Assembly (NCBI GenBank): GCA_965230335.1
Contig: CBDDKS010000006.1
Coordinates: 186,001-250,000, forward strand
Length of the DNA stretch: 64,000 nucleotides
Source of the DNA: CBDDKS01 sp965230335
Lineage (GTDB): Bacteria; Pseudomonadota; Gammaproteobacteria; Enterobacterales; Kangiellaceae
Direction of reading: 5' to 3'
Shown here: positions 28,089 to 36,700 of the stretch, one piece after another
Layout: every line of letters begins with the position of its first letter
Position numbering within the stretch: position 1 is the first letter of the stretch
Program-made: the position numbers and the translations under genes
Notes under the pieces: generated by a model
The model's input: the letters and a program-made list of their open reading frames with translations, nothing else
Told to the model about the DNA's origin: nothing
Database searches by the model: none

Positions 28089-28583
28089 ATGGGTAAAAAA
28101 ATGATAGATTATTCACTAGACTTAGATAAAGTTGATTTAAAAATACTCCGTATCCTGCAACACCAGGGCCGAATTAGTAACATCGACTTGGCCAAAAAGA
28201 TCAATCTGTCGCCACCAGCCACTTTATCCAGATTTAAACGGCTGGAAGAACAAGGTTATATTGATCGCTTTGTTGCACTGGTGGATCGCTATAAAGCAGG
28301 ATTGGATACCTTATGTTTTGTACAGTTATCACTGGTACTGCATCAACCCAAAGAAATTCAAAATATTTTAGAGCGTATTATTGCCATGCCAGAAGTACTT
28401 GAATGCCACAATGTTACCGGCGAATACGATTACCTATTAAAAGTGATTGTTAAAAATACACAAGCACTGGAAACTTTTATTTCCCAAAAATTATTACCCG
28501 TATCAGGTATTGCTAAAGTGCATACCAGCTTAGTACTTAAAGAGTTTAAATCATCAACTGAACTTGAGCTCAATGCAACATAA
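28089..28583 (+). CDS. Lrp/AsnC-family transcriptional regulator
   Basis: 164 residues. Seen: an N-terminal helix-turn-helix (DLKILRILQHQGRISNIDLAKKINLSPPATLSRFKRLEEQGYI) and a C-terminal RAM ligand-binding domain (MPEVLECHNVTGEYDYLLKVIVKN with the conserved G-x-YD core). It is the first gene of a co-directional run with a flavoprotein and a PLP sulfur-amino-acid enzyme (3-nt gap to the next gene), an arrangement like mdeR-mdeA of methionine catabolism, so local control by an amino acid is likely. The upstream 230 nt is AT-rich without a clear operator. Confidence 0.9.
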   Translation: MGKKMIDYSLDLDKVDLKILRILQHQGRISNIDLAKKINLSPPATLSRFKRLEEQGYIDRFVALVDRYKAGLDTLCFVQLSLVLHQPKEIQNILERIIAMPEVLECHNVTGEYDYLLKVIVKNTQALETFISQKLLPVSGIAKVHTSLVLKEFKSSTELELNAT

Positions 28584-28586
28584 ATT

Positions 28587-29630
28587 ATGAATAGTCAAGA
28601 CTTCATTATTATTGGTGCAGGACAAGCTGGCTTATGTATGGCTTATTATTTAAAACAACAAGGTTATGATTGTTTACTGTTGGATGCCAATTCTGAAGTG
28701 GGTGCTCCCTGGTTACAACGTTGGGATTCTCTTAAATTATTCACGCCTACAGAGTTCAATCACTTACCGGGTATGGACTTTCCCTACCCTAAAGGTTTTT
28801 ATCCTAACAAATACCATGTCGCTGATTATTTAAAAGCTTATGCAAAAAAATTTCAGTTTAATATTCAACTGAATCAAAAAATCACTTCTGTTAAAAAACA
28901 AAATGAGTGGTTTATTTTGAACAGCTCAACCCATGAATTCAAAACACATCACCTTATCATAGCCACAGGGCCTTTCCATACACCTTATACACCACCTTGT
29001 CATCAAAATATTTGCAATTCAATTCATCAAATTCATAGTGAATATTATAAAAACCCTGAACAACTTCAACCGGGCGATACTCTGGTTGTCGGTTCAGGAG
29101 ACTCAGGTGTACAAATTTTACAGGACATTCTTGATGGTCAAAGAAAAGTCTATTTTTCAGGTGATACAAAATTATCCACTATACCTCAGGAAATTTTTGG
29201 TAAAACCTTATGGTGGTGGTTTCAGCATGTTGGTTTTTTATCCATTCATAAATACTCCTGGCTGGGAAAAAAAATATCCAAAGGATTACAACCCATTATA
29301 GGTACTGACGTGAAATCATTATTTAATCACCCTAATGTAGAATGTGTTGGTAGAACACTCCATGCAAAAGAAAAAGAAATTACATTTGAAAAAAAAATCG
29401 TTCACTCTATTAAAAATATTATCTGGGCAACAGGCTTTAAACCTAATTTTCATTGGATTGACAATATTCAACTGGATGAAAGTGGTTATCCTAAAAATTA
29501 TAGAGGTGTCAGTAGCCATATAAAAAATTTATATTTTATTGGCTTACCCTGGTTGTATACCCGAGGCTCTGCTACTTTGGGTGGCGTTAAAAAAGATGCC
29601 GAATATTTAATCAACGCCATAGTCAAGTAA
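28587..29630 (+). CDS. flavin-dependent NAD(P)-binding monooxygenase-like protein
   Basis: 347 residues. Seen: an N-terminal FAD Rossmann motif GAGQAGLCMAYYL (residues about 8-20), an acidic end LLDANSEVGAPWLQRWDSLKLFTP typical of CzcO/FMO-type monooxygenases, a central second dinucleotide motif VVGSGDSGVQI near residue 172, and IIWATGFKPNFHW near the C-terminus. It starts 3 nt after the Lrp stop and is followed after 20 nt by the PLP enzyme, so probably an operon member. The substrate may be a sulfur compound or amine made by the neighbour; this is inference. Confidence 0.85.
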   Translation: MNSQDFIIIGAGQAGLCMAYYLKQQGYDCLLLDANSEVGAPWLQRWDSLKLFTPTEFNHLPGMDFPYPKGFYPNKYHVADYLKAYAKKFQFNIQLNQKITSVKKQNEWFILNSSTHEFKTHHLIIATGPFHTPYTPPCHQNICNSIHQIHSEYYKNPEQLQPGDTLVVGSGDSGVQILQDILDGQRKVYFSGDTKLSTIPQEIFGKTLWWWFQHVGFLSIHKYSWLGKKISKGLQPIIGTDVKSLFNHPNVECVGRTLHAKEKEITFEKKIVHSIKNIIWATGFKPNFHWIDNIQLDESGYPKNYRGVSSHIKNLYFIGLPWLYTRGSATLGGVKKDAEYLINAIVK

Positions 29631-29650
29631 AAAACATCTGGAACATCATC

Positions 29651-30952
29651 ATGAAAAAACCTTACGAAACGATTCAAGAAAAAAGACATTCTGGTGATAT
29701 TTGGTTTAATGATTTAAAAAGACAACGACTGGAAGGTCCAAGATTAAACAAAAACAATGATTATCATCGCTATCGGCATTGCCAGACATCAACACAATGT
29801 GTGCATGCCGGACAATATGATGATCCGATAACCGGTGCACTGGGCACACCCATTTATCAATGTTCAACATTTTATCTGGACAATCCTGTTTATCATGCCA
29901 TTGAAGAAGGCAGAGCCAGAGATGAACTGATCTATACACGCTATGGCAATCCTTCTCAATGGAGTGTACAAGAAAAAATATCTGCACTTGAAAAGGCAGA
30001 AAGCAGTCTTGTATTTTCTTCTGGAATGGCTGCGATCTCAACAAGTTTACTGGCTATGTTAGATAAAGGCAGTCATATTGTTTCTTCACGCGATCTTTAC
30101 GGTGGCACTTATAATTTTCTTTATGAAGATTTACATCAATATGGTATGTCGGTCACCTTTACATCGCCAACGGATTTAAATGAGATAGAAAAAGCCATTC
30201 AGGACAACACCAGCATTCTCTATTTTGAATCACTCACCAATCCCCTGCTTAAACTGATACCTGTAAACGAATTAGTTGAACTGGCAAAAAAATATCGTTT
30301 ACGTCTTATTATTGATAACACTTTTTTAACCTCTTACAACTTACAACTGCTTGATTTAGGTGTTGATCTGGTTATTAACTCTGCCACTAAGTATTTAAAT
30401 GGTCATTCCGATTTAACAGCAGGAAGCGTTTCAGGTTCAAGAAAGTTGATTGATAGAATTTGGCCACAAATGCTTAAAAATGGTGGCTCTTTAGATCCTC
30501 ATGCCTGCTACCTGTTAGAAAGAAGTCTTAAAACATTTGCATTACGTATGCAAACTCATAATAACAATGCCTTAAAACTTGCTACTTTTTTAGAACAACA
30601 TCCCAAAATTCAACGTGTGTATTATCCCGGTTTACCATCTCATCCACAATATAATTTGACGTCACAACAATTAAACAATGGTTTTTCCGGTATGGTCAGT
30701 TTTGAAATACAAGGTGGTGATGAAAAATCACATGCATTACTGAACACACTCACCCTACCCAAACAAGCGACCAGTTTAGGTGGTGTGGAAAGTTTAATTT
30801 CTTTACCTTACAACACATCACAAGCTTCATTAACCAAAGATCAACGTCTTGCCATAGGCATTCATGATGGCCTTGTTCGACTCTCTGTTGGCATTGAACA
30901 TATTGATGATTTAATAGACGACTTTCAACAAGCACTGAATAAAATATTTTAA
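29651..30952 (+). CDS. Cys/Met-metabolism PLP enzyme (methionine gamma-lyase / cystathionine gamma-synthase type)
   Basis: 433 residues. Seen: HAGQYDDPITGALGTPIYQCSTF, YTRYGNPSQWSVQEKISALE, SSGMAAISTSLLAML (phosphate-binding region), IIDNTFLTSY with the PLP-binding Asp, NSATKYLNGHSD with the PLP lysine, and the substrate-binding arginine region DGLVRLSVGIEHIDDLIDDF. An extra N-terminal piece of about 45 residues precedes the family core. Placement behind an Lrp regulator favours a catabolic gamma-lyase (methanethiol, 2-oxobutyrate and ammonia from methionine), but synthase activity cannot be excluded from the sequence alone. Confidence 0.85.
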   Translation: MKKPYETIQEKRHSGDIWFNDLKRQRLEGPRLNKNNDYHRYRHCQTSTQCVHAGQYDDPITGALGTPIYQCSTFYLDNPVYHAIEEGRARDELIYTRYGNPSQWSVQEKISALEKAESSLVFSSGMAAISTSLLAMLDKGSHIVSSRDLYGGTYNFLYEDLHQYGMSVTFTSPTDLNEIEKAIQDNTSILYFESLTNPLLKLIPVNELVELAKKYRLRLIIDNTFLTSYNLQLLDLGVDLVINSATKYLNGHSDLTAGSVSGSRKLIDRIWPQMLKNGGSLDPHACYLLERSLKTFALRMQTHNNNALKLATFLEQHPKIQRVYYPGLPSHPQYNLTSQQLNNGFSGMVSFEIQGGDEKSHALLNTLTLPKQATSLGGVESLISLPYNTSQASLTKDQRLAIGIHDGLVRLSVGIEHIDDLIDDFQQALNKIF

Positions 30953-31014
30953 ACAAAATTTTCGTAAGGTTTAAAAAAACACCATATCAATACCAATCAT
31001 TGTGGAGAAAAAAA

Positions 31015-31554
31015 ATGCTTAATAATATTAATATTTCTGGTTTAAGTGAATTCGCACATGAAGTTAAACAAGACAGTACTGAAGCTAAAACCCATTATGG
31101 TATTTCATTAAATTGGCTAAGTGGAACAAAAATGCAGGTCAATACAAAAAACATGGACTTAGGTCATCACAAACTCATTCGTGACTTTACTTTTTATATT
31201 GATGAACCAACACAATTACTGGGTATTAATTCTGCCCCCAATCCCGCCGAGTACTTATTAGGCGGTCTTGCTGGTTGTATGGCAGTCACTTTTTTAACGG
31301 GTGCAACAGCAATGGATATTGAAATCAGCAAACTTCGATTGGACATTGATGGTGAACTGGATTTACAGGCTTTCCTGGGTATTAATCACGATGTTGCTGC
31401 TGGTTTTCCAGAATTAACCTTTACATTTCATATAAAAGGTAATGGCTCTCAGGAACAATATCAACAACTGATCGATAGAGTGAATAAGCATTCACCTAAT
31501 TTCAATACTATTAAACATCAGGTAAAGTTATCTGGAAGCTTTGAAAAGATTTAG
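31015..31554 (+). CDS. OsmC-family protein lacking the second catalytic cysteine
   Basis: 179 residues. Start at ATG 31015, after GGAG with 7-nt spacing. Seen: the OsmC core helix NPAEYLLGGLAGCMAVTF with the first conserved Cys, and the C-terminal HSPNFNTIKHQVKLSGS. In classical Ohr/OsmC peroxidases a second Cys sits at the start of that C-terminal helix (C-P type); here the position reads HSP. Only one Cys is visible in the protein, so peroxidase activity through a disulfide is unlikely and a binding or reductive role with an external thiol is possible. Close behind the PLP enzyme (about 60 nt), probably the same transcript. Confidence 0.85.
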   Translation: MLNNINISGLSEFAHEVKQDSTEAKTHYGISLNWLSGTKMQVNTKNMDLGHHKLIRDFTFYIDEPTQLLGINSAPNPAEYLLGGLAGCMAVTFLTGATAMDIEISKLRLDIDGELDLQAFLGINHDVAAGFPELTFTFHIKGNGSQEQYQQLIDRVNKHSPNFNTIKHQVKLSGSFEKI

Positions 31555-31598
31555 TCTAACTCAATGAGTCCAATGACATTGTGTAAAATTAAACATTC

Positions 31599-31982
31599 AT
31601 GAGTACAAAAAATATTATGCAATACTTACCCATTAATATAAAAGAAAAACTCTCAAAACTTAATGATTATTGGTCACCCAGAGTGATCGCTGAAATGAAT
31701 GATTACCAATTTAAACTTGCCAAAATTCAAGGTGAATTTGTTTGGCATGATCACCCAGAAACAGATGAAACCTTCATTGTTATCGAAGGCTCTTTAGATA
31801 TCGAATTTCGGGATGGCATAGTCACTTTACAACCAGGTGAAATGTACATCATACCTAAAGGTGTTGAACACAAACCTGTCGCTCAGTCAGAATGCAAAAT
31901 CATGCTTATCGAACCCAAAGGAATTCTTAATACCGGTCATGCAGACAGTGAACTCACTGCTGAAAATGATGTTTGGATATGA
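31599..31982 (+). CDS. small cupin-domain protein
   Basis: 127-residue single-domain cupin. Seen: cupin motif 1 VWHDHPETDETFIVIEGSLDIEF, with metal ligands expected in H-D-H and the following Glu, and motif 2 LQPGEMYIIPKGVEHKPVAQ with the C-terminal His. Possibly metal-dependent (mannose-isomerase-like or thiol-dioxygenase-like), but the substrate cannot be told. It starts 45 nt after the OsmC gene and ends the five-gene run that begins at the Lrp regulator. Confidence 0.82.
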   Translation: MSTKNIMQYLPINIKEKLSKLNDYWSPRVIAEMNDYQFKLAKIQGEFVWHDHPETDETFIVIEGSLDIEFRDGIVTLQPGEMYIIPKGVEHKPVAQSECKIMLIEPKGILNTGHADSELTAENDVWI

Positions 31983-32006
31983 TACAGCTACTTTAAGAAA
32001 ATCAGG

Positions 32007-33044
32007 TTATTTAGGTACCGCCCATTTGGGTCTTTCTTCAATGGTGTATTCCAATACTTTGTATTCTTTTAAACCTCTCAGGAAAACTAACTTTACGGTA
32101 TGACCGACACCATACATATACAACCACTTTTGAAAATCTGCAGGGGATTCAATTCGATAATGTCCAAAACGAACCAAAATATCATTCGGTTTTATACCTA
32201 ATTTCTCCGCAGGACTGTTTTTCCATATATATTCAATAGCAATGCCTCCTTTATCACCATGTTTTGTTGGAAAAACCTTTTTTTGTTGTTCATTGATGGG
32301 CATCACTGAAAAACCCGTCCAAGGCGATTTCATGCTTTTTTTATGTTTCAAACTGTCATAAATATTCATAGCCAGAAAAGAAGGTAAGATATGAACTTCA
32401 TTCTCATCTTCAATATGCCCTTCTTTTATCGGTGCTTTATATCCCGTGTAAATCGCAACCACTTCACCTTGCTTGTTAAAGATAGGAGCACCGATTTGAT
32501 TTTTGGTTAAATTTAATTCTGCACGTAACATAGTTGTCGTTAAACTTTCCTGATAACACTCCCGGTTATTTAATGCGACCACTCGACCCTTTAATAAATT
32601 TGACAGTTTATTACTACTTAAATAATCCTTTGGTGTAAATACCTCCTGACCAATAGTTAACCCTGTTCGCGCCATCATTTTAGAAGGTTTTAAATCCTGT
32701 TCCGCAAATACTTTTAAAATACCCAAATTGATTGTTGGTTCAACTCCGACAACACTGGCTGAATAGCGCTTACCGGTCACGGCTTCTATTATATCAATAT
32801 CAGATAACAAGGCTCCAGTTTTTGTGTTTGTCAGGTTTTTATAACTTGTTAGAATAAAACCTTCTTTTTCAAAAACAAATCCCATACTTTTGTCATGAAG
32901 GTGTCGTTGTGCATTTTTATTGATATAAGTTTCAATACCCACAATAGTTGGCATATTCTTTATTTCGGAAGCAACTGTTTTAATTTCACAACAAAAACAA
33001 AAGATAGCAGTCATAGTAGCGGTTAAATAGTATTGTTTTTTCAT
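32007..33044 (-). CDS. catalytically dead trypsin-like protein with PDZ domain (HtrA-like pseudoprotease)
   Basis: 345 residues. Seen: a signal-like N-terminus (YYLTATMTAIFCFCCEIKTVAS), a trypsin-fold region (MGFVFEKEGFILTSYKNLTNTKTGALLSDIDII...TINLGILKVF...IGAPIFNKQGEVVAIYTG) and a C-terminal PDZ domain (GIAIEYIWKNSPAEKLGIKPNDILVRFGHYRI). The triad is lost: the usual T-N-x-HV reads TSYKNL, the usual D-LAVLK reads NLGILK, and the usual nucleophile loop GNSGGP reads KNQIGAP. A scaffold or sensor role is more likely than proteolysis. Minus-strand neighbour of a CXXCH protein 70 nt upstream, possibly co-transcribed. Confidence 0.75.
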   Translation of the reverse strand: MKKQYYLTATMTAIFCFCCEIKTVASEIKNMPTIVGIETYINKNAQRHLHDKSMGFVFEKEGFILTSYKNLTNTKTGALLSDIDIIEAVTGKRYSASVVGVEPTINLGILKVFAEQDLKPSKMMARTGLTIGQEVFTPKDYLSSNKLSNLLKGRVVALNNRECYQESLTTTMLRAELNLTKNQIGAPIFNKQGEVVAIYTGYKAPIKEGHIEDENEVHILPSFLAMNIYDSLKHKKSMKSPWTGFSVMPINEQQKKVFPTKHGDKGGIAIEYIWKNSPAEKLGIKPNDILVRFGHYRIESPADFQKWLYMYGVGHTVKLVFLRGLKEYKVLEYTIEERPKWAVPK

Positions 33045-33114
33045 AACGAACTCTTAATAGTAATACTTTATTAATAAGTGACTTATCACAAAATTTTGTG
33101 ATACAAATTGGATA

Positions 33115-33663
33115 TTATGGATTAAAACTCTGATTAAATGGGTTGCTTTTGGTTTCTACAATTTTTAGAAACTCAAAGTGAGTCACTTTGTGACAATGAT
33201 TACAACTATCAATGATTTGTTGCATCGCTTTATTCAGAGATTTTTCATTATTTTTTTTCGTTTCTTTTTTTAAAGCATGTTCTAAGGCTTCATAAGCAGG
33301 ATAAGCAAAACGATCAATGTAAAGTGCAACAGGCAATTCTTCGTAAATGGGTAATTCATTCTGTATTTCTTCTAATAGTGCTAATGATTCGTGTCGATAA
33401 AAATCAATTAATTTTTCATTTTTTGCGTTGACTGACAAATTCAGTTTATGAGTCAACCTTTGTAGTTCTCCCATATAGGTTGCTAATTCTTTGGTTACTG
33501 TTTTTTCTATTGGCATGCTGTTACTCTTCGCCTTTACCTGTGTAGGGAAAAATAGCGTTTTTAACATCCATAATAATACAATCAACATTAAACCTGTCGA
33601 CATCATGATTTTTTTATTTAACGACCTTTTATTTAATATACTTTTTTTTAACATACGACTCAA
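33115..33663 (-). CDS. membrane-anchored cytochrome c-like protein (CXXCH)
   Basis: 182 residues. Seen: a basic N-terminus and one hydrophobic segment (IMMSTGLMLIVLLWMLKTLFF), then an all-helical domain of about 140 residues with one haem-binding motif CNHCH near residue 155, in a context like cytochrome c prime/four-helix-bundle proteins, and a conserved-looking end NPFNQSFNP. I recognise the type only loosely. The haem would sit in the periplasm. Partner: the pseudoprotease just downstream on the same strand; function unknown. Confidence 0.65.
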   Translation of the reverse strand: MSRMLKKSILNKRSLNKKIMMSTGLMLIVLLWMLKTLFFPTQVKAKSNSMPIEKTVTKELATYMGELQRLTHKLNLSVNAKNEKLIDFYRHESLALLEEIQNELPIYEELPVALYIDRFAYPAYEALEHALKKETKKNNEKSLNKAMQQIIDSCNHCHKVTHFEFLKIVETKSNPFNQSFNP

Positions 33664-33732
33664 TCTCCTATGACGATGAGATGTGTAGCTATTTTATCAA
33701 AATTTTCTTGAACAGATAAAAATGATTCATAT

Positions 33733-33763
33733 AAAAAGGGGCACTAAAAAGTGCCCCTTTTTT
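33733..33763 (-). terminator. intrinsic terminator after the 1633-residue gene
   Basis: Arms AAAAAGGGGCAC (33733-33744) and GTGCCCCTTTTT (33751-33762), 6-nt loop, with A/T runs on both sides. It lies just downstream of the giant minus-strand gene and separates it from the cytochrome-like gene. Confidence 0.9.
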
Positions 33764-33778
33764 ACATCATAACAGATA

Positions 33779-36700
33779 TTATTTTTTGACATCAATAATA
33801 ACCATTCTATGATCAGAAGCATTTAATAAATCTGCTTCAATATCAGTAGTCAATGGCCAGAAAACCCAGGCATTATCCAAGGTCAAACCTAGGTTCGATG
33901 GCAATGCATAATCTGCCCGCAAATTGAAACTTGCTGTTTTTGTTTCACGGTTAGAACCACTGGGTACCTGCTCCAACGCACCTGCGCTGGATGGTGTGAC
34001 GCTGGTATCAACAAGTGGATTTGTCAGTAACAGATTAATTGGGTTGAATGTTGCGTCACCATCAACTGGATCTGCATTTTGATCACCCAGAATGATGAAG
34101 CGTCTGTTGGCACGTAAACCCCCTCGTGGATTAGCTGGTGTTTGGTTGCCCGCTCGCTGCCACTCACGATCATCATAAATGTAGCTGCTCTTTGACGGAT
34201 CAATGTAATCTGCCCAGAAACGAATTTCATCGTGATTTCTTAAACCGTTCCAATCAACAACACTGGTACTTGGATACACAGTCGCTGTGCCATCATCAAA
34301 GACTGGTGGTGTTGGATGGCTTGCTAAAAGATGAACCAAACCAATACCTCTGACATACACAGGAATATCCCAATGTGTTTTAGAGGATAAGCGGAAAACA
34401 TTCAACTCAGCGGCTGTGAAATAACTGCTTGTGTCACCATTATTGTCACTGTCATTAGGATCTGGTGGTAAAAATGCACCAGGCATATCTTTCCACAAGA
34501 AGTTTTGGAAAGTACGCACCTGACTATTAATAATGCGATGTTTAGACAATAACACCATGGCAAACTGTCCACCAAAAGCACCAAACCCAAATGCGTCTTC
34601 AGGATCAGTGGTATCACCATCATTATTAAAATCAAACCCTGATGGCACACCCGTATTGGAAGCAGCCACATAGAAGTAACGATAGTCAATAGCAGACGTA
34701 TCCGCAGCTTGTGCAACATTTAAGTAATTATCAATAAAGTCATTGATAGAGGCGACTGTCGCTGCTCTGTCAAATACACCATTGGTATAAATCTGATCAA
34801 ACTCATTGAGCAATACAATATCAGCATTAGCACGTTGAATAACTTCAGCAACTGCCTGTATTTGTGTATCAGTACCTGAAGCCAGAGCAGTTGCCAAGTC
34901 ACCAGAGTTTGGACGATTCATTGACGTATTGAAACTGGCCACCCTTAAGCTGGATGGTGCCGGAACAGTAAACTGAGTCACATTGACAACATCTGTTTGC
35001 GTTGTTGTAATCACGCTGCCGTCGTCGTCAGTCACTGTCATTGTCACAGTATATAAACCCGGTGTGGTATAACTGTGCGTTGGACTTTGTTGTGTTGAAG
35101 TATTGGTATCACCAAAATCCCAACTAAATTGATAAGGAGGAACACCACCCGTTACCACTGGATTAAAAGTCACATCACCACCATTGCGTGTGAATGTAAA
35201 GCTGCCACTGAGTGCACCACCTAAAGTTTTCACACACACATTATCAACACCAATACGTTTTGTTGTTCCACCACTGTTGCCAGCAGACTGATAATGGAAA
35301 GCAATACGAACATCACTACCGGTTAAATTGAAACTGTCACTCGATACAGGAATCCATGTATCGCTGGTGGAGCCATTTAAATTCGCTGGTGTAATGTCTA
35401 TCCAGGTTGTCGTTGTTGGATCACCTGTGAAATTATCTGTCACTAAAACACTTAATGGCTTGGGTAATGTATCACCAAAGTTCTCATAATAATCAAAATC
35501 AACGCCGGTTATTAGACCAGAAATATGCAAAGGAGGACTGATTAAATAATCATCCGAAACCGTACCACCATTCACACCGCCTGCAGCAGAGTTGAAATTA
35601 TTATTCACAGCACCTTGACGTCCATCACGCGTATCATATTGCCATCCTAACGCAGAGTTCAGATTAAAGACTGTCCAGGGATTGGATGCATCTGCTTCAA
35701 TATCAGAATTTTCAGCACCTTCAAAATCATAACCACAATTGCCTTTCACAATCACGTCATCTAAAGTGAAGCGTGTGCTTTGACCACCTGCACCACCATT
35801 ACCTGCATATTTAAATGCAATGTAAGCTGTATCGGGAATCGCTGAAATATCAAATGGACCAACGGGTGTTAATGTACCAAAGCTGGATGTATCCTGATGA
35901 ATCAGTGTCCAGGTTGCTGAGTTGGGATCGGTATGCACAGAAGGATCATAATCGGTTGAATACAATGCTTCTGGTGCAGGCCCACTGAATGATATTTGAG
36001 AATCATACGTCAGGGTTTCATCTCTGAAAAATAAGAAATTAATAGGGTTGGTCATAATCAACCAATCTTCTGTTGGTGCAGCACCACCAAAATTATTCCC
36101 CTGAACAGCACCCGTTGAACCAAAATCCCACAATAGCCAAGTCCAGTTTCTATCACTGGCTGCAACGTCTACCGAAGTGAATTGACCGAAGCTATTGGGC
36201 GCTTCAAAGTTTTCTTCAAAAATAACAGGAATCAGAGAAGTTAATGTTGCTCCTGACGCGGTTGCACTTAAACTGCTGCGACCATGAATATTCACAGCCC
36301 ACATACGGTAGTTATAGTTGGTTCCAGGCTGTACATTCGTATCTGTGTAACTAACAAAAGTACCTGGATATTCAGCTTCAACCACTTCCCAGGCCACATC
36401 ACCAGCCACCTGTCGCTCAATACGGAAAAATTTGGTGTTGGTTTGTGAATCCCAGGTTAAATCTAATTGAGTTTCTGTTGCATTACCTACGGCTAAATTA
36501 GCAGGTGTCACAGGTGCAGTACCGGCATCAGTTGATTGTCTCCAGGCAATCAATTCAAGATCCATTCTCATATCTGAACTATTAGCATTTTCCTGATGGG
36601 TTGATACAGCAATCACATTACCTGTTGCCTGAAGGGGTAGAGAAGCACCATTAATTGCAATTTGTTTCCAATCACGTTCAGAAGCTTCATTTTTTGCAGC

